NCBI GenBank assembly: GCA_029532415.1
Contig: JAQOTA010000067.1
Location: 310,001 to 374,000 of the forward strand
Direction: 5' to 3'
DNA from: Marasmius tenuissimus
Lineage: Eukaryota > Basidiomycota > Agaricomycetes > Agaricales > Marasmiaceae
DNA length: 64,000 nt
Positions 11,377-22,468 of the stretch are shown one piece after another. The position numbers were made by a program, and so were the translations under genes. A model generated the notes under the pieces. The model did no database searches. It had not been told where the DNA came from and was given only the letters and a program-made list of their open reading frames with translations. Within the stretch, counting starts at the first letter, position 1; the number at the start of each line of letters is the position of its first letter.

Positions 11377-11670
11377 TTAACGATTGGCGGCGGACGTGAC
11401 AATCTGTTCGAACGGTTTGAGATGCCGCGCCGTCTTAGATACACCAAGTCTGTCAGCAAGTGAACGTGCTTCACGTACATCATCAAATACTGACTCGGAT
11501 GGCTTGAAGCCGGTGAAGGACTGCATGGCAGCCGGATTCTTCTTGACAGCGGGAGGAATGGTGCTGTCACAAGACTTGTCCCAGTGACCAGTGAAGTGCG
11601 CTGGGGGCGGAGATCCTCTAGCACGGCTAGGAGGGGTACTGGCAATCTCGGCGCGCAAGGAGTTGTTGAC
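11377..11670 (-). pseudogene. Copia gag of copy B, C-terminal part
   Basis: Matches residues of copy A gag from SLRAEIAS to the stop, ending at the same TAA just upstream of pol. It begins in the middle of a codon run at the left edge of element X; the 9 bases 11662-11670 (gttgttgac) are repeated at 17744-17752, where gag resumes. Confidence 0.9.
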
Positions 11671-11827
11671 TAGTCTGAAACTAAACACGCGTGGGAACGG
11701 GGACCTGCCCCTTAGTAATCTTTCAAAACTCCCACGGGCGCACTTTTGCTGCTGAGGACACGTGACTGCGCATCATCGTCATTGTTCCCTCTACCTCTTG
11801 CCCGCCTCGTATCTATCGACGCCTTCT

Positions 11828-14800
11828 ATGTCACCACAATCGTTAGAACTACACTCTATACAACCTAATTCATCAAATTTTTCGCGTCCAACCTCTCCCT
11901 CTCGTCCCGCGCATGCCAACCTGACGACACCACTGGGCTCATCCAGCGTGCACAACTCGCCGAGAAAGTCGAAGAACACACCTTTCAAGGGATCTGGAGC
12001 TTTCAATACACCTATAAGCCCATCTAACGCCATCCTTGACCCCGAAAATGTGACATTTCCTGATAGTTTTACCACACCCCGGCCCCCACAGCTGATCTCC
12101 AGCTCAAGCACTAAACGTCACCGAGGTGGCAATATAAGTCAAAATTCGACCCGAAAACGTTCGAAGATCACCCACACCCCAACCCCTCAACTGCATGGCG
12201 AGCCAGTCACAATGTATCCTGCCGCCAATGGATTTGTTCTTGGGCAAGGATTCCATACTCTATTCACGGCTGGCAACAATATCCTTTCCTATTCCTCCTT
12301 TCACAGCACACCAAAACCGCATTCCCGGCGTACTCCTCTTCCAAAACTGCCTTACTCTCTCGCTGCTCGGATGGAAGACCCGCAGTTATCGCCTAATATT
12401 CGGGGCTCGTTCAGAAGCGTCAAAGTTGAGGTTGAGGTGGTTATTCCCCCCGGGAACTTGTTGAAAGAGAAGCGGGAGATCATCTATACCTCTGATCAGC
12501 AGAAGGTGGATGCACTATTATGGTTTCTGAAGAAGAAGTTGGGATGGACTTACGGCGAGATGTTGTGGTACACGAGTCAGCGTGGAGGGCCCGGTTTGAG
12601 AAGTGACACGCAGACACAATCTTTCGCCAACTACCTACAAGGTAGAGACGGTACTGCCTGGCCTTCAAAAGTGGTCAACACGTGGTTTTGTCACCCAGCC
12701 GGTAGAAATAACAGAGACGCGCTCTATGCTTTTGAGCCGCTCTACGACGCCATCAAACCAGTTCGACAAGGCCTATCAGCATTCGCAACTCAGCTGATAG
12801 AACAGAAGCTGATCAGAGAGGCTGAGCATGCATGCCGCTCGAAGGAGATCAGAATGCGGTTCTCCACACGCTTGCACCGCAACGAAGTTGGTCTGCTCAT
12901 CCATTGGGACCAATTTGACTCGGGGAACCAGGCGTTCTTGCGGGGCTTCTATGCCACTCGTCAACCAGTTGGATGGAGGTTAGTGAAGTCTATGGCACTT
13001 AGGAAAGTCAAGGGTGTTTTTGTTGAACGTCAAAGATGGCCTGTTGAACCAGTAAGTTCATCCCATTCAGGAGATTTATGATGAGAAGCTGAATGCATTT
13101 GCTGTTATAGGTCCTCACAAATACATTTGGGCGGCTCAACTATTCCAGAACGTCGCGAGCCAATCGAGGGCCTCTGTCAGACGGCATGCTCTATCATGCA
13201 TTCCTTGCGCCAACAGAGCTTTTTTGCATGCAGAGCCGTACTGCAGGCACCCCTAGCCTTAGCACAACTACTTTGGCCATGAAGTTGCTTGCAGCGGAGG
13301 AGCTGGCTATACTGGCGAAACGAGGGAAGAACCTGGGTGTCCTTGATGTGTACCGCGTTGATAATGTACACAATCATGGTCTGCAGCGGGACGAGGAGGT
13401 TGGTAGGCAGAACAAGCTGTACACTGGGTTCTATGGTGCCAGTTTCGAGGCTGAAAAATATGTTGACGTGTCTGCATTTGACCTTGCGCGCTTTGAAGCA
13501 ACAGTGACTCAGTGTGATCATAGCAAGGTTACTGCTGATCAACTGTATGGACTTGTCGATGAGGAACACCTGTCAACTGTTCTTGCCCTCCAGTATGTTC
13601 GTGCCCTCACCGATCATATACCAGAGATGAAGGAAAGCAGCCCAGAAGTAACTGGATTGTATCGAACGCATGCAACGAAGCTTCAGTTACCTGTTCGCAA
13701 GACTGCGGTTCACCCGTTCGCTGCCTGTTCGAAGAACGAGATGATTTACACGGAGCTTCGAGATGGACTGTTGGACTTTCTCGAGCAGAATGGCCAGACT
13801 GCTGGGTCATACAAGCCCCGGAAACAGCCTTGCGGCGGTGTCAATCTTTTCGACGTTCTATGGCCCGGAACTGACAGATGACCCGTCAACCATTGGTCAT
13901 TCTGCTGCAAAATTGGGAAGACGCCGTCCCGCTGACCTCAGTAAGGTCGATTTCAACTGGGGCGTTGATCTACTCTTCTTGATAGTAGACTGCCGAATGT
14001 TGGATTGCTGGAGGTACGTCCGTATGACCTTATTGGTGTACTGTATTGATTGATTCTCTCTTGTCTAGGATTCATTTTGGATGCGAGGATATCCATGCTC
14101 ATTTTCGGCATATGTCAGTAGCGGGAAAGCTTCCAATAGTCAGGGAACTCTATGAAACTGCCAAGAAGCTGGTTCAGAAACATGCGAGCCATTCTAGCTA
14201 CGCCGCTGCACGGTCTGGAAACAAGAAGATGCTGCGTCGATTAGGCATTCCATCTGGAGAGGCATGGACGGGAGAGGTGATTGAAGAGTCGAGCAGAGAT
14301 TTCGGTCTCATAAATCTAGGGAAACGTGCTCTTCACACTGGTTCAAAGAAGTGCAAGCCCCGCAAACATGACAGTGCCACGATATCAACCTCTTTGGGAG
14401 AAGTACCACAATGCACGGGTGGCGATGATGATTTCTCTGGTGACTATGTTTACGCAAACTCTGGTGCCCTTATACGTGCTGTTGGCCTCCTCCGGGAGAG
14501 TATTCTTGCAGCAGCCGTGGGTGACCCGGGTCGTGTCTACGAAGTGACGAAGCACCAGCTGTTCACGTTTGCGGGATCCTCCAATCCACATTACACTGAT
14601 CTCCTCCTCGACAAGATCATTGCTTACGAGTTTGAATATGACGAGGACATGAAGCGTGCCATTCTCGAGATCTCGCTTGTCAATCTTAGTAGACAAGAGG
14701 GTGGATTTTTGTTTGGAGACTTGGTTATCGAGTACTACAACCGTCTTCTTGACGCTGTAGTCCGCCATAAGGGGGTCGAATATGGTGATACCTTCATACG

Positions 14801-15404
14801 ACAGACCTGGTCACCAAACATTCACTGAGTTCGGGAGCTAAAGCGGGAGTGGTTCTCTGAGTTTGGTCTGAAGCGAAAGAGTGGACGCCACACTGACCCC
14901 AAAAGAATCACCGATCACATTATTCTATTGGAACATTTCAAAGAGCACCAAGTGAATGTGCTTTGTCCAGGACGTAGATTGGCGGACACATATGATGGCG
15001 ACCGGACTGGGCCTGGGTTTGCGAACATCGAGAAGAAGAAACTCAAGAGCTATCAACGCCGTAAACGGGTCAGAGGTCTAGGGAGGAAGATGCGGTCTCA
15101 GGCTGTCGGAAAGTCTGGTGATCAGATTGCCATTGATTCTGACTCTGATGATGCTGCTGACGAGGGGGTGGTCACCGGGCAGTCACTGTCACAGGATACA
15201 ACTCTGATGGCGGCCTATACTTTTGAAGATACACTGGTCACTGAAGGGATTGATGTTGATGACATTGTTGAAAAGCTTTTCTATGGTCCAGATGACATTG
15301 CTGAAGACCCTTTTAGTGCAAGCGAGTCTGGAAGCTCAGACTCAGAGGAGGACTACACTGCAGACTTAGATTTAGATAAAACTGATGATGAAGATGACTC
15401 ATAG
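11828..15404 (+). pseudogene. DUF6589-like protein of element X (damaged)
   Basis: A large protein of a family I recognise as fungal DUF6589, function unknown; its place in a bounded element suggests a role in transposition. Exon 1 runs 11828-13051, exon 2 starts at 13111, and a third begins at 14069 after the intron 14014-14068. Recognisable stretches are HPFAACSKNEM, GLLDFLEQNGQT, DDPSTIGHSAAKLGR and MLDCWR. Near 13845 the frame shifts, and the sequence jumps from a GG motif to FYGPELTDD; from memory of the family some 60-70 residues are missing there. An in-frame TGA at 14826-14828 interrupts the C-terminal region, which resumes in the same frame to an acidic tail ending at 15404. The N-terminal 200 residues are Ser/Pro-rich. 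Confidence 0.65.
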
Positions 15405-15441
15405 AAAGACCTTTACAGATACGTCGATTACATTACTCTAC

Positions 15442-17534
15442 CTATTCTTTCCCTCCCGATCCCTCCATCTCCAAAACCTCTTCTATGTCAACATCACCTT
15501 CCTCATCCGAGCTAATTGTATCTGTATCACTCTCGACACTGGGATCCTTGTTGCCCGTTCCTTGTGGGTTGACTTCTGTTCCATTCCCTGCTTGTTCTTT
15601 CTCTGCCTTCTTACGAGCCCTCCGTTCCTGTTCCCGCTGGTTATGCTTTAGCCGGGCCTCTGCCCGCAATGCATCGAAACAAATATGCATCTTGTGTAGT
15701 AAGTCCAGGAACCCCTGTGAACGCTTTCGGAGAATCTTGTTGTCCTTCACCCATGGTCGTAAAAGTTCTGTCTCCTCCAGGGGTTCGTCGACCATTTCCA
15801 GAATTGATGCTTCAACAACAGCCTGTACAGCTGAGTAGCATAGCCTGTCTTGGAACGCATCAAGAATACTCTCCATCTTTGTCTCACATAGGATGGCAAC
15901 CTCTGGTGCATCTTCATCATCGTCCAGACTTTCCATAACTGATCTCTGAAATTCTACCATCTTTGTCTTCCCGGCATCTCGCATTGCCTTTGTAACTCGC
16001 TGATTAAACGGGATGGCAGGAGCCTTTGCCTGCTGATTCATGGTGGTGGGAGCCGAGGTGGAATGAATGGGGTCATTTGGTTGACACCCGCTGCAGAAAC
16101 ATGGAGACGGAAATAACGGAACAGGATGTCGAGAACATGATGAGCAGTGACAGGCGATATTGTCCAGAATGTGTACATGATTTCTGTATTGTTCGTCGAT
16201 GTTCCGCAGTTTGCAGGAGGCCAGAACGAGGGTAGGAAGGCTGATATCCTGCCGTTTATGGGGGCTGGCTTTGGCATCGTCAATTGTGGCCTGCGCTTTG
16301 GTAAATATACCCTTCGAAAGGTATATTATGCCTCGGGGCTTTGAAACCTTCCGCCAATCTCTCCCCGCTCTGCCCAACTTCTGCATCGCATCGTCAAGGT
16401 CACTAGGATCGATGATCACTGCTAGAGCTATATCAGGTATGTCAATCCCAACTGCAATTTTATCTGTGGCAATGACAATAACATCCTTTGCCTCTCGTAG
16501 AAGTTCAAGTGTCTTGTCATTGTACTTGTTGGTGTGCAACGCATTATAGGTACAAATGTGGACCTTGTCAGTTGTGCTGATATGCTGCTTCTGCTGTTTC
16601 TCGAGGAGGTAGTGAAGAATCTTGTTCCCGTATTTTGTGCTCTGGCAGTAAACCACAGTCTTGCCTCGTTGTTGAAGTAACCAGTCGAGTTCCGGAAACT
16701 TCTCGCTCTGAGCACCGTGTGGAAATTGCTTGACCGACAACTTGATGTCGTATCGAGCATTGGAACGCTGAATGAAGTGAAATTTCCCCGGTTTGAAACC
16801 AAGGAAGCGACAAACAGAGTCCCGAGGTATCCCCTCCCGCAAGGTTGCAGTAAATGCCAGCATAACGGTATGCTTCGGAAATCGCTTTCGTAGTAGCCCT
16901 ATCTGGGTGTACTCGGGGCGAAAGGAGGGTCCCCATACATTGAGAAGGTGCGCCTCATCAATCATGAGGGCAAACAGACGAGGGATGATCTCGGGACGGT
17001 TGATAAACCACCCAAATGAGGCGGATGTCAACATCTCGGGCGTCACAAATATGACATTTACCCCCCCCCTTTGCAGTCTCAAACAGATTCTCCCCACGCC
17101 TCGCAGCATCCTTCCTTTTCGACTTATTAATGACCATGGAAGGGATATTGTACTTCTCCATCTTTCGTGCCTGAGCATTGTTCAATGTTCAACAATCACT
17201 CAGAGTCAATTAAGGCATGAACTCTCACCAGGTCATCTTCAAGTGAGGTTGTAGGGCATACAACCACAAAGGTAGGATTGCTCGGAAAACTTGCTTCGGG
17301 GCATAAAGAGGGATCTTCCAGAATCTTGAGGATTATCGTGACGGTCATGTAGATGTAGCCCGATTTTCCTCTGCTGGTTTGTACTATGGATAAGACATCT
17401 ATACCGTCAAGGGCCTTGGTGACAGTCTCCAGCTGGTGATCATGGGGATCTTCCTTGATGGTTTCGAGCAGAATTTTGCGACAGAGAGTGCGTCCAGCAT
17501 CCGTGCTGAACTTGTAGACCATGGTATGAAACAA
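15442..17534 (-). pseudogene. RecQ-like DEAH helicase of element X (frameshifted)
   Basis: A superfamily 2 DNA helicase. The N-terminal part (17534 to 17196) holds a HQLETV Q-motif and a Walker A-like QTSRGKSG, which lacks the usual first glycine. The main frame holds DEAH (IDEAHLL), the TAT motif (AFTATL), and motif VI (LGRAGRD). A cysteine-rich segment (CHCSSC, then CFCSGC) fits a RecQ zinc site, followed by a coiled, acidic tail. The frame breaks near 17196 (stop after LIDSE) and again at a run of nine C residues at about 17060-17070. Both would need repair to give one protein. It converges on the DUF6589-like gene, which ends 37 bases away. Confidence 0.75.
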
Positions 17535-17686
17535 GGAGAGAAAAGTTCATTTCAAAAACGCGTACAAGTATTTCAAAAACGCGTATAGGAGCTACCGCGA
17601 CAAATCCAATCGAGGTCGCGTTTTTGGCCGTGGGAAGGTAACGTGACCTTGGGACCCCAGGGCCCGCGTCACCCCCGAGTTTGATG

Positions 17687-17730
17687 GCAGACGTCCATTG
17701 GATCGACTATCATCCATTTGGGACGTCTGC
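17687..17730. repeat. Subterminal hairpin at the right end of element X
   Basis: The arms gcagacgtccattgg (17687-17701) and ccatttgggacgtctgc (17714-17730) pair over a perfect 10-bp base plus most of the next five, with a loop of about 12 bases. Only 13 bases separate it from the element end. It may be a transposase or helicase recognition structure. Confidence 0.7.
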
Positions 17731-17743
17731 TTACAGGAGACTA

Positions 17744-18624
17744 GTTGTTGACTGCATTCAATGCAATACGTTCCCTGCGGTCAGTGATCAAGGAGTAAGG
17801 ACGGACAGGAGGAGGGGAGGCGACGACGGATGCGTAGGACGCAAGATGGGAGTGACCATGAGACTGATTGTTACCGCTGTTGTTACCGCTGGCGTTGCCG
17901 GGACCCTGGGGTTGGTTGATACCACCGCGAGTACCATGCTGCTGCTTCTTCTTCTTACCCTTGTTCTGGTTCGAAGAGGGGCGTTGCTGCTGCTGCTGTG
18001 GTGAGTGAGTGTTGGTCTGCTGCTGGTACCCACGCTGCTGACGTTGCTGCTGCAGGCGCTGCTGCTGACCGAACAATGGTTCACGATTACCAGCACGCTT
18101 CACCGCAGAGAGACGGTTGGCGAGCTGAGGGTTCTGGCGTTCGTACTCGACCATGATAGCGTCATGGACTTTCGAAACTGTAATGCAGTTCTCATCCTCG
18201 GGATCCCTGACGTAGTCATGAAGGGTTTTGGATGAGGCGGCGTCCCATTCGGGAGGAATAGCGGCGATGAGCAAGAGGGATTTGATCAACTCGGGGAGAA
18301 CTACTCCTACCTCGGAGAGTCGTTCGATGTAGGACTTGAACTTGGCGATGCCGGCTTGGGGATGAGAGGTGGTAAGCCTGAAAGAGACGAGTTTAACGAA
18401 GTCGCCATAGATGGCAGACAAGGTGGGCTCGCCGTAAGTGAGGTTCAGCTGTTCCCAAGCTTTCTCGGCGTTCATGTCATTGATTGGATCGAAGACCTCC
18501 TCGGTGGTGGTGATCTGGATGATTCCCATGAGCTGGAGATCTTCCTTGTCCCAGGCAAGACTTTCCTTTTGCCATGCAGTGTGCTCTTCAGGAGGGACGG
18601 TGTCACGGACAACAGGAGTAACCC
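17744..18624 (-). pseudogene. Copia gag of copy B, middle part
   Basis: Continues gag of copy B from the right edge of element X. It corresponds to copy A gag from about VTPVVRDTVPP to LNAVNN, including the Q-rich region. It is cut on the right at AACCC (18620-18624), repeated at 28471-28475 on the far side of gypsy element C. Confidence 0.9.
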
Positions 18625-18824
18625 TGTAACGTCTCTGCCCTTATTTAGACCTATTCATGATATTTACATATATTGACACCCGGACATGCTATATAAACCT
18701 CCTCCCTGCGTAGCTAATACTTATCCTTCTTCTACTCGTACTTTACCTTGGCCATAAACCTTGTCGTGTTCATCTACGCGTGAAGTAAGGACCGGGACTA
18801 CCCATAGTCCCAACCCTCGTTATA
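18625..18824 (+). repeat. 5' LTR of gypsy element C
   Basis: 200 bp from TGTAACG to CGTTATA, matching 28266-28470. The ends are TGTAACG and TATAACG (read inwards), slightly off the usual TG...CA. Confidence 0.92.
18690..18697 (+). promoter_or_regulatory. TATA box of the gypsy LTR
   Basis: TATATAAA within the LTR, about 65 bases from the LTR start and kept in the 3' LTR. Likely core promoter of the element. Confidence 0.6.
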
Positions 18825-18946
18825 CTTTTTTGAACATCTAGTACGCTATTTTGTGTGCAAGTTGTTTATCAAGTTATTAGCTACCAAGCTATCCTTCTGT
18901 TATCCAGCTGTCCCGCTATCATCTAGCTATCAAAGCTATTATCCAC

Positions 18947-21900
18947 ATGAGTTCCTCCCCAAAGGAAGACATTGTGAATGTAGAGAGACGTTCCCAGACG
19001 CCTCCATTCATAAGTGGCGATTCACCAAGCCAGATACCACCCGAGGGTTCGACTTCCACCGAAGCCGCAGATAATTGGAGATCCGGTACGACCCGATCCC
19101 CGACCTCGACATCCACGTCAATCACTGAAAAAGGTCAAGGAAATTCAGCCTCCGTTGCTGTTCCCTTGCCCATACGCCGAGCTATCCCTGACCCATCCGA
19201 GCTGTCAATAGTTGGAGAGTCCGGGATTCCCGGTGTTCAACCTGGACACAGCCAGGCCTACGCCGCAGCAGACACGTCATTCAAATCTGCAGACGTGAAA
19301 CTTTCAGGAAACGTCGGATGGGGAAACGATAATTCCCGTCCGAATTCTCGTGCCAGTGTTGAAACTACCCGACGTCGCAAGACGAATATTCGGGAGCTCC
19401 AATCAATGGTGAATGATATGAGGTTCGCTGTTCAGAAGGACGTGAATATCATTTCTAACAAATTCGCTACCGAGCTCGCTAAGATCTCGACAGCACATGA
19501 GCGACGGTTTGTCACCGTTGTCAGTTTTCTTGAGGGTGTTGAAGCATCTCTCCCTGAGAATGCTGAAATACCCTTGTCTCCACTCAACCAACAGGTCTCG
19601 GTTAATCCAATACTCGATGAGGCTGAGATTGGAACTGCTATCAAAACGGTCGACGAGGCCATTGACAAAGCAGAAATTTACAAGGAACCCCTCACATACC
19701 GTGAGAGGTACCGAGAGATCATGGGTGAGAGTCCGTCAAGCGGGAGGGATTCAAACCCACTCCCGACCACGTCAGAACCGAGAATTCATGCCCCGGTTCC
19801 GACTCGTACATATACCTCGGCTGGAAGGAATGACAGCAATTTAAATCCGAAACCCAAGTCGCCTTTGTCGGCAACTGTCAACGCAGTTCGGGATGAGGAC
19901 GAAATCATGTACATGGGCACTCGAAGGGCCGTAGACGCCACTCCTGTCCCCAATGTTAACCCCCCAAGGCCTGATAATTCAGTAACTTGGAAGGACCGTG
20001 TAACCTTTCAAAGGTTGCGCAATCAGGAGCTCCGAGAGAACGGATACTCCAATATACCCGACCAGAATATCGGGTTCAACGAGGACTCAATACCCGTTGA
20101 CAAGGCCACGACCCCGAGAGAGATTTGGGACCGTGACCACAGTGAATACATTCACGGTAATAACGTTAATCAAAATGTTAATCAGGGCCGTCACTCCGAA
20201 CAGAGGGACGACTCGTATAGACAGCCGTCACAACCCTATTATGGTGCACCTGGAGGTAATCCCGGTGACCCAGGAGGCAATGACAGTGACGATGGTAGTG
20301 ACAAACGTCGCAACAATAAGCCACCTTCAAAGAAAGGCGGTGGGAAAAAGCGTCGGAGTACACCGTGGGAGACAGACTCCTCTAGTGACTCGGACTACTT
20401 CAGTGAATATTCTACAGATTCACTATATGTATCAGACAATGACCATAAACTTGATTCATCTCGTCGCAATCCCAAGTCAAAAGCTGAATGGTCCCGTAAG
20501 CGAGAACGTGAAGCCCGAAGATATGAGATTGAAAAATTAGAGAATCATGCTCGCCGTCGATGGCTTAAGCAGATTCACCACAAGTACCGAATCCAAATTC
20601 GGGAACGTGTTGACCAATCCATTCCTGAGATTGATGGACTGAAGTCTATCAAGGTTCAGGAACCCGACCACTACTCCGGGGAAGCTGACGTTGAGAAGTT
20701 TGAAGCTTTCTTGATGGCTATGCTTCGATGGATGGTTGTCAACAAGCTTACCGGGCCTAAGGCTGATCAATTACGCCTTGAATGCCTCGGTATACTACTG
20801 ACGGGCAATGCTCTTCAATTTTATAATGATGAGATTGCCAGTCCTCATCGTTCGCGTGAAAGATGGTCGTTTGAAGACGCTGTAATAGCCCTCTTTGACC
20901 ATTGTGTTCAAACCACTACCGTTCATCAGGCGGCAGAGAAATTTGATCACGTAACCTACGACCCCAAGAAGGGAGTTCGTAGGTACTATAATACATTATG
21001 CCGATGGGCAAACCGTATGCTTGTTCGACCAGACAAGTTTACATTCAAACGAAAGTTTGTTCAAGGACTGCCTGAGGAACTCATCCCCGAGATGTTTAAA
21101 CGAGGAGCAGTCCCGGATTACTCGCCTGTCAAGCAGATGATCAAGGCAGTCGAGCGTTATGAGGATGACAGTGCTCTTGAGAGGTACTACATCAATAAGC
21201 ACAAAGTTGCCTCAAAGGCCAAGCAGCCTTCGAGCAACCACACTACCAGACCAGCTGGCGGTAATGACTCGCATACTCGTCCCCTACACGCATCCAATCA
21301 AGCCAGGATTGTGGGAGGACGTAGATACCCTTCACCACGTCGACGTTCTCCTCCTAGAGATCGTACTGGTGGTAACAAGCAGGGTTCGGGCTTCAGGCCG
21401 TCGGCACCCCCTAAACACAATACAAATTTCCAATCAAAAGGGAATAGTAACAGTTTGAAGCCCAAAGAGGGTGGCGCTACACCTCTATGCTTCAAATGCG
21501 GGAAACCTGGCCATTACGCCAATAATCCCACATGCGAACGGTATGGACTACCCAACCTTTTCGCAATTAATGAGGAATTAGATCCTCCCGAGGATAACGT
21601 TGTTGATGTTGACGATACCCCCGAAAATACACCATCAGATCACGAATCCAATCGTGAATCGTCGGAAGGCGAGTATGTCACCGAGCCCTATGAGGATTAT
21701 GGTGGATATATCGTCGACAGAGACTCAGATTTCGATGATTGGATGGGGAAAATCACTGAGAATGAACGTCTGCACGTCAATTTTGATGATTTGTATGACC
21801 CACTCATAGATTGTGGCCCAGCGGTCACAATTGAAGAGGAATTTGATGACTGTGTGTTCCCGAGTATTGATCTTGAGAACAACCCATACACAGTAGATGA

Positions 21901-22468
21901 CCGTCTAAATGCTATCAATCAGAATGACGGTCCTGGTGTATACAAGGTCGATGTCCGACTTCGTCGTTCTTCTCGAACCTTGAACCGCCCAAGTCGCGGT
22001 GGTGTAACGGAACGTAGACCACTAGTTGCCTTAATCAACATTGGAGGTCAATCAGCTCTAACGCTGTTTGACTCCGGTTGTACGCTCGAGTGTTTGAGCC
22101 CCGGCTTTGCACGTGTGGCCAATATCAAAGTTCATGAGCTAGCAGAACAACACTCACTTCAGCTCGGTACCGTTGGAAGCCGTGCCAAATTTAATTATGG
22201 TGCTGTTGTCGACACCGAATATGCGAATATCAAAGATAGAACATACTTTGATATCATTAACATTGATCGCTATGACGCGATTGTCGGTACCTACTTCATG
22301 AGGAAGCATGGTATCTCATTGGACTTTGAGTCTGACCGAATCCTTGTGAAAGGCAGACCTGTGCCTTCCCTTTCAGTGGGGGAGGATGCAGCAGAGTTCA
22401 AACGTCGATCAGCTATGCGTCGAGAGACAAAAGCAAAAGACGTACGGCGAAAAGATAATCCAAACTGA
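18947..22468 (+). CDS. gag: Gypsy Gag-protease polyprotein
   Basis: 1,173 residues. The N-terminal 480 residues are Ser/Pro-rich and likely disordered, which is long for a gypsy Gag. A capsid-like helical core lies at about 560-760 (VQEPDHYSGEADVEKF onwards). A CCHC zinc knuckle, CFKCGKPGHYANNPTC, starts at residue 848. An aspartic protease with the active-site DSG (TLFDSGCTLECLSP) is centred on residue 1042 and is followed by the flap region. The frame ends at TGA 22466-22468, with pol directly downstream in the same frame. Start chosen at the first ATG (MSSSPKED), 122 bases after the LTR. Confidence 0.9.
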   Translation: MSSSPKEDIVNVERRSQTPPFISGDSPSQIPPEGSTSTEAADNWRSGTTRSPTSTSTSITEKGQGNSASVAVPLPIRRAIPDPSELSIVGESGIPGVQPGHSQAYAAADTSFKSADVKLSGNVGWGNDNSRPNSRASVETTRRRKTNIRELQSMVNDMRFAVQKDVNIISNKFATELAKISTAHERRFVTVVSFLEGVEASLPENAEIPLSPLNQQVSVNPILDEAEIGTAIKTVDEAIDKAEIYKEPLTYRERYREIMGESPSSGRDSNPLPTTSEPRIHAPVPTRTYTSAGRNDSNLNPKPKSPLSATVNAVRDEDEIMYMGTRRAVDATPVPNVNPPRPDNSVTWKDRVTFQRLRNQELRENGYSNIPDQNIGFNEDSIPVDKATTPREIWDRDHSEYIHGNNVNQNVNQGRHSEQRDDSYRQPSQPYYGAPGGNPGDPGGNDSDDGSDKRRNNKPPSKKGGGKKRRSTPWETDSSSDSDYFSEYSTDSLYVSDNDHKLDSSRRNPKSKAEWSRKREREARRYEIEKLENHARRRWLKQIHHKYRIQIRERVDQSIPEIDGLKSIKVQEPDHYSGEADVEKFEAFLMAMLRWMVVNKLTGPKADQLRLECLGILLTGNALQFYNDEIASPHRSRERWSFEDAVIALFDHCVQTTTVHQAAEKFDHVTYDPKKGVRRYYNTLCRWANRMLVRPDKFTFKRKFVQGLPEELIPEMFKRGAVPDYSPVKQMIKAVERYEDDSALERYYINKHKVASKAKQPSSNHTTRPAGGNDSHTRPLHASNQARIVGGRRYPSPRRRSPPRDRTGGNKQGSGFRPSAPPKHNTNFQSKGNSNSLKPKEGGATPLCFKCGKPGHYANNPTCERYGLPNLFAINEELDPPEDNVVDVDDTPENTPSDHESNRESSEGEYVTEPYEDYGGYIVDRDSDFDDWMGKITENERLHVNFDDLYDPLIDCGPAVTIEEEFDDCVFPSIDLENNPYTVDDRLNAINQNDGPGVYKVDVRLRRSSRTLNRPSRGGVTERRPLVALINIGGQSALTLFDSGCTLECLSPGFARVANIKVHELAEQHSLQLGTVGSRAKFNYGAVVDTEYANIKDRTYFDIINIDRYDAIVGTYFMRKHGISLDFESDRILVKGRPVPSLSVGEDAAEFKRRSAMRRETKAKDVRRKDNPN

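Larger units (their letters stand above)
11671..17743. mobile_element. Element X: DNA transposon with DUF6589-like and RecQ-like genes
   Basis: A 6,073-bp insertion in gag of copy B. The gag sequence on both sides joins perfectly once one copy of GTTGTTGAC (11662-11670 and 17744-17752) is removed, which proves insertion with a 9-bp target duplication. The ends read TAGTCT at the left and AGACTA at the right, a 6-bp terminal inverted repeat. ACGCGT motifs lie near both ends and a hairpin lies 13 bases inside the right end. Inside are two convergent genes with 37 bases between their stops. The 9-bp duplication would fit MULE-like elements, but no MULE transposase is visible. I do not know a named superfamily with this gene pair. 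Confidence 0.8.

Noticed and set aside
11671..17743. Element X as a Helitron (3' hairpin followed by CTAG, helicase gene)
   Set aside because: There is a clear 9-bp target duplication, the helicase is RecQ-like not Pif1-like, and no Rep domain is visible.
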